From: Nanobdellota archaeon
Lineage (GTDB): Archaea > Nanobdellota > Nanobdellia > Pacearchaeales > GW2011-AR1
Length of the DNA: 11,025 nucleotides
Direction of reading: 5' to 3'
Assembly (NCBI GenBank): GCA_018817905.1
Contig: JAHISS010000082.1
Coordinates: forward strand, 1 to 11,025
Shown here: positions 6,401 through 11,025 of the stretch, in pieces
Layout of the letters: each line of letters opens with the position of its first letter
Numbering within the stretch: the stretch's first letter is position 1
Notes under the pieces: generated by a model
Database searches by the model: none
What the model saw: only the letters and a program-made list of their open reading frames with translations
What the model was told of the DNA's origin: nothing
Program-made: the position numbers and the translations under genes

Positions 6401-9028
6401 ATCTAAAAAATTATATTGATCGTCATATATTCGGACAGAGTACACAACGTAAGGACCATCCAATCCAGACTTTCTTATTAAAGTACCATCAATTAGAATA
6501 GGTACTTCTTGCTGTCCCACACTCAAATTAGTATAATTATGCCCCCAAGATATGTAATTTGAATTTGTATCATACAAACTAAGTTCTACTCTATAAAAAC
6601 CATCTTCTATAACATTCACACCAGCATTGATTATAAGATTGTCATATAATCCATCACCATCTTCATCTATCACATTATCACTAAATTGATTTGTCAACTC
6701 TATAACCGGTTCATTCTCAACATTAATATATTTTATATCAGAGTAGAAGTTATTTGAGTCTGAAACTGATTGGATAAAAAAAGACCACCAACCAACCTCA
6801 TCAGGAGAAATAGTATCATGATATGTTCCAGTACCTCCAGATTGAGAAGGGGTTGAGAACTCATAGTTAGAATAAGAACAGCTAAATCCAGGAGAACAGT
6901 ATCTTATTCTTGTTTGAGAAACACTACATTTATTGTTCCAAACTATATTTACATTGTCCGAAACTAGGGCATTTTGAGGATAGGAAGTGATAATTGGTGA
7001 ACAATCAAGTATTTGTTCACATATTGCAAAATCCATACCATGATTGGCAAAGGTTCTGCATATGTCCTTACCATTAGGAGTCCCATCATTTAAGTTTCCA
7101 TTATTATCATCTTCGACTAAAATATTCTCTAGTAACTCTTCAAAAGTATCTGGATGGGGTACATTTCTAAGAGCTTCAAAAACCAAACTATTTGTTTTGC
7201 TTATCCCAATAGTATTCCTTATATCCCATAGTGTACTTGATATTATTTTTCCATTTTCATGGCAATCTGCACTAGAACTGTGATCATAGTCTGTGATATA
7301 ATTCCAATTTACAGACACATCTCTTTCATAAGGATATGCTCCTTGTTTTGGATCTCCAGTTATAGTAACACCAAAATAATCTGCTAATCCTTCATCCATT
7401 GCACTACCTTCAGAATTACCACATCCCCAACCAATAAAGTGGTTACCATATACATGGTAAATTACATCGTGAGTATATTCATGATAAATTACATCTGCTT
7501 CACTAACCCAATCCACTCCTCCCCATGAACCAAAATGAATATTTGATCCATCAGCCATTCCATTTACACCATTTCCAGAATCAACATAACAGATCATTTG
7601 GTAATCCATACCATTATAATAAATAGGACTATTTTTATAAAAATCATGAACTAAATTTGTATGGTAATAACAATTAGATTTTGCCCCAATATCAAATATA
7701 ATATTGGCATTACAAGAAGAGGATAAATCACTGCAATAACCAGATGACCCAACAGAGTAATCTCCATCTTGACTTATGACTTTAACATATTCTCCAACCA
7801 ATTCTTCGCTTACTACTCCATAAGGATCTGCACAACTCCCCCAATCATAATCATTACTACAATCATCGCTTACCCAAGAAGTATCATAATAACTGTCTGT
7901 TAAATACGTATATCCAATATAATCATCTGCATTCATAAAATCTGAATCATAAATGTATGCATATCCATCCAACCGATTAAGATATTTTAATTTTGGGCTA
8001 TCACTTTTCTTTGTAGGATATACATATCCATAAGTATTTCCATAAAGTCTGAAGTCATCTTTTATTAAATTATCTTCTCTCAAAATATCTCCAGAATTTG
8101 CATCTATAAAAATAATCTCACGAACAAGAGGTTCTTTAGAAAATAATGTGATTTTCCAAGCTAGTTTATTATCGATTTGGTTTTCCCCATCTCTAGGCAA
8201 TATCACTAATTGAGAATCTATATCTGGAGCTTCTCTTTTCACCTTAAAAGGCACAGTTATTTCCTTTTCAATCACCTCATCAATAGAACTAGAATTTTCT
8301 TCGAGTCCCTTCTCATCTTCTATATTTGGTTTTTCTGCTGCAAAAAATTCCCCATCCCCTTCTGGCTCTTTTATAGGTATTTCACTTTGAAAAGTACCAT
8401 CTAACCTATTAAGTTTCAAGAAAACTGTTTTATTAATATAATAATCTTCGTCTAATAATTCGTCATCTAAATTTGCACGACGTTGCGCTTTTTTAACTGC
8501 CTCTGTTTCGCTTATTTTTGGGTTTGTATCTAATGAGATATCTTTATAATAATCAAATCCAGCCATAAGCATTTCTCCATTTTCATCTAAAGTAAAACCA
8601 ATACTAGAAAATTCTACAGGTACTCCTTCATAATATTGTTGATATTCTATACGCTTTTTATCTCCACTGATATCAGAATTTTTTAGAACAAGATTTTTGC
8701 TTTCAACACCAAAAATATTTCCTATTTCTTCAAGATTCCCCTCAATTGTTTGTTCTTCCAATCTTTTACTTTCTGATGATCTTAAATTTTGACTAACACT
8801 TCTTAAATTAATTTGGGAAGTTATTTCGCATGAAGATCCAAGAATTCTGTGAGGGGCACCTGTTTCATTATCCCATTCTATTTTCCAGCCATTGCCACAT
8901 TTTTGTTTAAACATCTGTTCTTTTTCAGTAATATTCATATCTGATGGGCTTGCAACAACAAAACTAGAAGTTAAAACTAATAAAAATGTAAGTACAACAA
9001 GTAAAACTAAATATTGATTAAATTTCAT
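3422..9028 (-). CDS. Giant cell-surface zinc metalloprotease (M36/M4-type gluzincin) with FTP-PepSY prodomain and multi-domain stalk
   Basis: This is an 1868-residue secreted, C-terminally anchored protease. It has a signal peptide (1-26) and a prodomain (about 30-320) with FTP and PepSY features, including EYQQY and FIDANSGDIL. The catalytic domain (about 325-670) has zinc motif HEYTH at 516-520 and a third ligand E546 in MDEGLADYF. The 26-residue gap from H520 to E546 is like M36 fungalysins rather than the 20 residues of thermolysin. H590 (CHENGKI) is a candidate transition-state His, and DGTPNGKDIC ends the domain. The stalk follows: an Ig-like segment, two repeats with acidic DEDGDGLY/DEDGNGLY loops (788 and 909), more Ig-like segments (one at about 1440-1510), Gly runs at 1522-1531 and 1739-1754, and motif PTGAAITGAAIG (1814-1825). 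A membrane helix (about 1836-1854) and a KKKK tail close the protein. Many Cys suggest disulfides. It probably cleaves external proteins or peptides; the substrate is unknown. Confidence 0.9.
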   Translation of the reverse strand: MKFNQYLVLLVVLTFLLVLTSSFVVASPSDMNITEKEQMFKQKCGNGWKIEWDNETGAPHRILGSSCEITSQINLRSVSQNLRSSESKRLEEQTIEGNLEEIGNIFGVESKNLVLKNSDISGDKKRIEYQQYYEGVPVEFSSIGFTLDENGEMLMAGFDYYKDISLDTNPKISETEAVKKAQRRANLDDELLDEDYYINKTVFLKLNRLDGTFQSEIPIKEPEGDGEFFAAEKPNIEDEKGLEENSSSIDEVIEKEITVPFKVKREAPDIDSQLVILPRDGENQIDNKLAWKITLFSKEPLVREIIFIDANSGDILREDNLIKDDFRLYGNTYGYVYPTKKSDSPKLKYLNRLDGYAYIYDSDFMNADDYIGYTYLTDSYYDTSWVSDDCSNDYDWGSCADPYGVVSEELVGEYVKVISQDGDYSVGSSGYCSDLSSSCNANIIFDIGAKSNCYYHTNLVHDFYKNSPIYYNGMDYQMICYVDSGNGVNGMADGSNIHFGSWGGVDWVSEADVIYHEYTHDVIYHVYGNHFIGWGCGNSEGSAMDEGLADYFGVTITGDPKQGAYPYERDVSVNWNYITDYDHSSSADCHENGKIISSTLWDIRNTIGISKTNSLVFEALRNVPHPDTFEELLENILVEDDNNGNLNDGTPNGKDICRTFANHGMDFAICEQILDCSPIITSYPQNALVSDNVNIVWNNKCSVSQTRIRYCSPGFSCSYSNYEFSTPSQSGGTGTYHDTISPDEVGWWSFFIQSVSDSNNFYSDIKYINVENEPVIELTNQFSDNVIDEDGDGLYDNLIINAGVNVIEDGFYRVELSLYDTNSNYISWGHNYTNLSVGQQEVPILIDGTLIRKSGLDGPYVVYSVRIYDDQYNFLDSLYPEFNTAAYSYLEFQKPSVELGDEYTSYGEDEDGNGLYEYLVVSSSITVNKEGEYKIYALLTNESDQWWCPSQTGLNDQIGLALRHGEIINESIKKEVNQDAVGSGYCKYANLDLNLTKGDSTISIKFDGRELRGNEVTGDLYLKYIDVYDSDFNFVDTKTDSYSISSYDYNFFEKPLPPEVSIWRPWEDSWYNNETMDVYLTTDSLASSIEVFLDKEISLRSFCNDCNELSFQLTNLEEGEHKLNIFTSGYSDNSGNKSINFNIDTNYPEISVQFSNDAFDGESHLVSPNSPNTISYTVDESNLNSGVLAIADVISLGSENEIVEGIKFVQYLSNDTAGSISWDASQYKISNGVVVSEIIPIYQIEEGIYEVEGRICPNQEELVSSFVDNKENSFERINIFDFSRTSLENNEGCSWVSARFDKSTLEFINFSSDVDIDGDSIFYYYPADGDYSNMYVLDGINLVREDVEDNKEFDVYIAAYDMAYNTDYTINNLISDTTPPALINTDPLNGTQVNKLETLIINLTDLHGVSEENTEITATLNGLPFIDFNISYLVEEIINPPTISFSCSPNTVVQGETITCNCTATDDIDPNPTVDYVVNPSTLDIGTFMTSCTATNEAGKSSTLSLSYTVLSLDEEGPFPSGGGGGGGGGGSIKQTSTAIIEIQNPRNGDYVFSINVKDILNNLGKYEITIEDLNVFEDVDTNMQNFSFESNDIVNETTKEINFKENNNSIISFNWDYNISDLDFSKISVNKQDETAIEGSIIISGIDLTSQNQTKTVLIDKISSSANRLCIKDMGVASISEISVNCDGENEISLTCPGSSGSYACEIIDDTYYKVSGLSHTGIKEYTYTVPPSPPPSGGGGGGGGGSGGGGGGSSSTTSIPKTDGTATTSSDENIDTPDEGIVEEEPPQENNTQEETRTLLQRILDFFRGGAPTGAAITGAAIGEDGESGKGNLGFVITFGVIIVGIVGVLIWHNKKKKTGKLKTPK
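3767..3814 (-). repeat. Poly-glycine linker coding repeat (C-terminal)
   Basis: This encodes nine Gly, one Ser and six Gly (residues 1739-1754) between the stalk and the acidic membrane-proximal segment. Gly codons are mixed in their third base, so the run appears to be kept for the protein's sake and not as a simple DNA microsatellite. Confidence 0.85.
4436..4465 (-). repeat. Poly-glycine linker coding repeat (internal)
   Basis: This encodes ten consecutive Gly (residues 1522-1531) after an Ig-like domain, preceded by PFPS. It probably forms a flexible hinge in the stalk. Codons are mixed GGA, GGT and GGC. Confidence 0.85.
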
Positions 9029-9896
9029 TTTTTATTTTCCTTGTGGGTTTATTTTTATTATATCTATAAAGAACTAACAAAACTAAAGCAATAATTATTA
9101 CAATCCCTAAAAGAAATATAATCTGTCCATTTCTATCTTCACTATCATTATTCTTGACATTAGATTCATCCTCTTCATCGCCAGATACAATAAGATTATT
9201 CTCTGATATTATGTTACCTGATACAGAATCTATAAAATATTCTTTTCCTTCTAAGGGAGAGTTTGAGAATAATTGGATATCCCAAACAGTATAATATTGA
9301 TTATCTTCGCCAGGATAAATGATTAATAAAGCTTTTTTAATCTCCACCTTGGGAGTATTACTAAAATTATCTTTTGCTAATTTTATTGCATCTTCTTTAT
9401 TTAAAAAAGGCTCATCTACATAAACACTAGAGTAAATATCTGAACCTGTAGAAATTAATTCCCCATTGTTTGATAATGTGACAAATGCCTGTCCATTAAA
9501 GACAATTAAATCTTGATGATATTGTTGGTATTCAACATACCACTCATTATTTCCTTGTTCTACAGATAACAATTTTAAATTATTATTTATCTTGAACATA
9601 TCAGAATTCTCTGATAAAAAATCTGTGGCTGTCATTTCCGCCTTTTCTTCACTACTTATTGTCCCTACGCCCAGATCATACGATGAACCAAGAATACTAT
9701 GAGGGGTATCAGTAATTTCATTCCATTTAATTATCCAATTAGAACCATATTTTTGTTTAAAGGATTCTATAAAATGGGTGTTATTTGATAGAGAGGTCTC
9801 ATCTGCATTTACAAACGGAGTTCTAGCAAGAATCAAACCTAAGATGATCAAGACTGAATAAATTGGAAACCCTTTTTTTATTTGAATCTTTTTCAT
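9018..9896 (-). CDS. Membrane-tethered FTP/PepSY propeptide-like protein, paralogue of the protease prodomain
   Basis: This 292-residue protein has a signal peptide (about 1-31), an external domain and a C-terminal membrane helix (about 259-278) with a basic tail. Its external part resembles the prodomain of the protease encoded next door. Residues 46-72 match protease residues 40-66 at 16 of 27 positions (FKQK, W.I.W, T..PH.ILGSS). Both share EYQQY, and both have an LFS..PL....FID..SG.I..E.NLI block. It has no catalytic domain. FTP/PepSY propeptides act as intramolecular chaperones and inhibitors of M4/M36 enzymes, so a stand-alone copy may inhibit or help fold the protease in trans. The protease gene starts 11 bp before this gene ends, so the two are co-expressed. 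That the inhibition occurs in trans is inference. Confidence 0.8.
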   Translation of the reverse strand: MKKIQIKKGFPIYSVLIILGLILARTPFVNADETSLSNNTHFIESFKQKYGSNWIIKWNEITDTPHSILGSSYDLGVGTISSEEKAEMTATDFLSENSDMFKINNNLKLLSVEQGNNEWYVEYQQYHQDLIVFNGQAFVTLSNNGELISTGSDIYSSVYVDEPFLNKEDAIKLAKDNFSNTPKVEIKKALLIIYPGEDNQYYTVWDIQLFSNSPLEGKEYFIDSVSGNIISENNLIVSGDEEDESNVKNNDSEDRNGQIIFLLGIVIIIALVLLVLYRYNKNKPTRKIKNEI

Positions 9897-9915
9897 AATA
9901 TCACAAGCTAAAACA

Positions 9916-9925
9916 CCTTAAAAAG
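9916..9925 (-). promoter_or_regulatory. TATA box and BRE of the propeptide-protease operon
   Basis: The minus strand reads CTTTTTAAGG, centred about 24.5 bp upstream of the ATG at 9896, preceded by a purine-rich AAAAGG that could be the TFB recognition element. The spacing predicts a leaderless or nearly leaderless transcript for both genes. Confidence 0.6.
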
Positions 9926-9964
9926 CCTTTTGCTAATTTATTTACTACTAATGCAAGAAACATA

Positions 9965-9976
9965 TTATATATAAAT
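9965..9976 (+). promoter_or_regulatory. Distal TATA box of the winged-helix gene
   Basis: TTATATATAAAT is a strong archaeal TATA element preceded by purine-rich GCAAGAAAC. Its predicted start of transcription is near 9995, downstream of the ATG at 9988. It therefore cannot serve that ATG and favours translation from 10030. Confidence 0.5.
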
Positions 9977-9992
9977 TTGTCTATCTGATGTC
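9968..9992 (+). repeat. Imperfect 25-bp direct repeat, copy 1
   Basis: This copy matches bases 10004-10028 at 19 of 25 positions by hand alignment, with the core TTTGTCTA (9976-9983) exact. Both copies begin inside a TATA box, so a promoter segment appears to be duplicated with a 36-bp period. Confidence 0.5.
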
Positions 9993-10001
9993 AATCTCTC
10001 C

Positions 10002-10009
10002 TTTATATG
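10002..10009 (+). promoter_or_regulatory. Proximal TATA box of the winged-helix gene
   Basis: TTTATATG is centred 24.5 bp upstream of the ATG at 10030, the same spacing seen at the other leading genes here. That would give a leaderless mRNA starting at 10030. The upstream bases are pyrimidine-rich, so the BRE is weak. Confidence 0.5.
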
Positions 10010-10028
10010 CTTTTGTCTACCTAAAGTC
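10004..10028 (+). repeat. Imperfect 25-bp direct repeat, copy 2
   Basis: This is the second copy of the repeat at 9968-9992, with core TTTGTCTA at 10012-10019, between the proximal TATA box and the start codon. A protein bound here would block transcription, so it is a candidate operator. Confidence 0.5.
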
Positions 10029-10029
10029 T

Positions 10030-10341
10030 ATGTATAAATTAGATAAAAATATCATATGGCTCCTAAGAGGATCGCAAAGAAAAGTAGTTTTTCTTAATCT
10101 TCCAAAAGACCCTTTTATGTCAAACAAATTAAGAAAAGAATTAAATGAGAAAAAAGAAACATCATTAAGCTTACGTGAGATGAGTAGACATCTAAGAGAT
10201 TTTGAAAAAAGAGGATTAATAAATTGCATCAATAAAGAAGATCCTTATAATAAAATCTACTCTATCACAAAGAAAGGGCTGAAAGCTCTTCAGGGATTAA
10301 AAAAAATAGATTTGACAGAGCTCTCCAAAAAAGCAAACTAA
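10030..10341 (+). CDS. Archaeal winged-helix transcriptional regulator
   Basis: This 103-residue protein opens with IIWLLRGSQRKVVFLNL, typical of small archaeal winged-helix regulators. A helix-turn-helix follows, with recognition helix around SLSLREMSRHLRDFEKRGLI (about 46-64) and a wing (INCINKEDPYNKIYSITKKG, about 64-83). It should bind DNA as a dimer; no ligand domain is present. An in-frame ATG at 9988 would add 14 residues (MSISPLYAF...), but that ATG lies upstream of the transcription start predicted from either TATA box and the extension does not look like the fold, so 10030 is preferred. The gene is divergent from the propeptide-protease operon across a 133-bp region, making control of that operon and of itself plausible but unproven. 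Confidence 0.75.
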   Translation: MYKLDKNIIWLLRGSQRKVVFLNLPKDPFMSNKLRKELNEKKETSLSLREMSRHLRDFEKRGLINCINKEDPYNKIYSITKKGLKALQGLKKIDLTELSKKAN

Positions 10342-10392
10342 GGAGATATTATTTATTGTCCTACAATTTCCCATAACAAACTGCTTAAATTC

Positions 10393-10401
10393 TTTTAAAA
10401 T
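10393..10401 (+). promoter_or_regulatory. TATA box of the RHH/zinc-ribbon pair
   Basis: TTTTAAAAT is centred 24 bp upstream of the ATG at 10421, which fits a leaderless start. It lies in the 79-bp gap after the winged-helix gene. Confidence 0.5.
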
Positions 10402-10420
10402 CAAGATTAATAAAAATTTT

Positions 10421-10600
10421 ATGGGAAAAAATTCACATCTTCATATTTCTATGGAAACTCCTCTAAAAGAATTTCTAAAAAAAGAAGCTGCTAAGAACAG
10501 CATGTATATGGCTGAATATTGCAGGCAGAAAATCCGGGACGAGTTTAGGCTGCAAAAGATAGAAAGACTTTTGATTGAAATAAAGGAGAAGTTAAAATGA
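10421..10600 (+). CDS. Small ribbon-helix-helix protein
   Basis: This 59-residue ORF is easily overlooked because of its size. It has the RHH layout: a strand (SHLHISM, 5-11), helix one (about 13-25), a turn, and helix two (MYMAEYCRQKIRDEF, about 28-42). It continues into an amphipathic C-terminal helix (IERLLIEIKEKLK) like that of the RHH protein at 1295-1522. A TATA box sits 24 bp upstream of its ATG. Its TGA stop overlaps the ATG of the zinc-ribbon gene (ATGA), showing translational coupling and supporting that it is a real gene. It is probably a DNA-binding repressor of its own operon. An internal Met at residue 11 is a less likely start because it would remove the strand. Confidence 0.75.
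   Translation: MGKNSHLHISMETPLKEFLKKEAAKNSMYMAEYCRQKIRDEFRLQKIERLLIEIKEKLK
10585..10588 (+). promoter_or_regulatory. Shine-Dalgarno site of the zinc-ribbon gene
   Basis: GGAG within AAAGGAGA lies 8 nt before the ATG at 10597. It supports that start even though it overlaps the preceding stop codon. Confidence 0.7.
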
Positions 10601-10965
10601 AGTGTCCTAAATGTGAGAAAGAAACAGATGATCATTCTAAATTCTGCAGTAGTTGTGGTGAGAAAGTAGAAGAAAGATCGAGTGTTGTGCAACTTGAAGA
10701 TATGACTAAAACTTGTGCAAAAGTCTGGTATATTGCCGGATTTATGAGGGGAGCTACATCAGATACAAAAAAAGACAAAAAAATTCTAGAAAATTTTGAA
10801 AAACTTCTCAGAGAAAATAATGGAGAAATGTGGGAATGGTATCAGGAAATAGTAGCTTATTGGAAAGAATGGGCTAAAAAAAATGATGAAAAAGATAAAA
10901 AGGCAAATGGATCTAAACGAGTTCGCGTTCCAAAAGTTGAAGGAAATAAAATCCAGCAAAAATAA
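10597..10965 (+). CDS. Zinc-ribbon protein of unknown function
   Basis: This 122-residue protein begins with a zinc ribbon, Cys 3 and 6 (CPKC) and Cys 17 and 20 (CSSC), of the short type common at the N-termini of archaeal and bacterial proteins. The middle (about 30-95) is predicted helical with many aromatic residues (VWYIAGF, MWEWYQEIVAYWKEW). The C-terminus is strongly basic and polar. There is no membrane helix, so it should be cytoplasmic. It is co-translated with the RHH protein through a 4-bp ATGA overlap and has a good Shine-Dalgarno. The ribbon suggests nucleic-acid or protein binding. I do not recognise the helical part, so no specific function is given. Confidence 0.75.
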   Translation: MKCPKCEKETDDHSKFCSSCGEKVEERSSVVQLEDMTKTCAKVWYIAGFMRGATSDTKKDKKILENFEKLLRENNGEMWEWYQEIVAYWKEWAKKNDEKDKKANGSKRVRVPKVEGNKIQQK

Positions 10966-11025
10966 TATTATATCTTTTCCTAATATCCGGACAAAAATTT
11001 GCACTCATTTTAGCATAAAGAAAGA

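Noticed and set aside
7044..7283. Plus-strand ORF opposite the catalytic domain
   Set aside because: It is antisense to a conserved protease region, has no domain and no upstream signals.
10017..10232. Minus-strand ORF opposite the winged-helix gene
   Set aside because: It lies antisense to a gene with a recognisable fold; no family features.
10441..10692. Minus-strand Phe/Ser-rich ORF opposite the RHH and zinc-ribbon genes
   Set aside because: It is the complement of two AT-rich coding genes with coupled translation; the hydrophobic composition follows from Lys/Glu-rich sense codons.
10966..11025. Terminal 60 bases: possible TATA box (TATTATATC) or terminator
   Set aside because: No downstream gene is visible in the window to support a promoter, and the T-run is only four bases.

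Overview
The window looks archaeal, most likely from a DPANN-type lineage such as Pacearchaeota or Woesearchaeota. The reasons are AT-rich DNA, TATA-box promoters sitting about 25 bp upstream of start codons, an archaeal-style winged-helix regulator, and a giant surface protein with poly-glycine linkers and a Thr-Gly-rich motif ahead of its C-terminal membrane anchor. The lineage is inferred from style. No rRNA or other phylogenetic marker is present.

Left end (2-1522, + strand): a tightly packed recombination cassette. It holds a ParB-like HTH protein cut by the window edge, a tyrosine recombinase that lacks the usual N-terminal core-binding domain and carries a C-terminal SHOCT-like segment, and a small ribbon-helix-helix (RHH) protein. 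The genes overlap by 1 and 14 bp, so they are probably co-transcribed and perhaps belong to an integrated element.

Middle (1501-9896, - strand, read right to left): first a membrane-tethered FTP/PepSY propeptide-like protein (9018-9896). It overlaps by 11 bp the gene for an 1868-residue cell-surface zinc metalloprotease of the M36/M4 type (3422-9028). The small protein is recognisably a paralogue of the protease's own prodomain, so the pair may be a protease plus a trans-acting inhibitor or folding factor. Next comes a two-gene unit of membrane proteins of unknown function (3387 to 2022, overlapping or nearly abutting). Last is a TspO/MBR family membrane protein (1501-1986), whose 3' end overlaps the RHH gene convergently by 22 bp.

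Right end (9897-11025, + strand): a divergent promoter region with an imperfect direct repeat, an archaeal winged-helix regulator that probably starts at 10030 rather than 9988, then a 59-residue RHH protein (10421-10600) overlapping by 4 bp a zinc-ribbon protein (10597-10965). The last 60 bases hold no supported feature.

Genes that open a transcription unit have a TATA-like box centred 24-26 bp from the start codon, which fits leaderless transcripts. Two of the genes inside operons (397 and 10597) instead have clear Shine-Dalgarno sequences. No tRNA, rRNA, CRISPR array or insertion sequence was seen.
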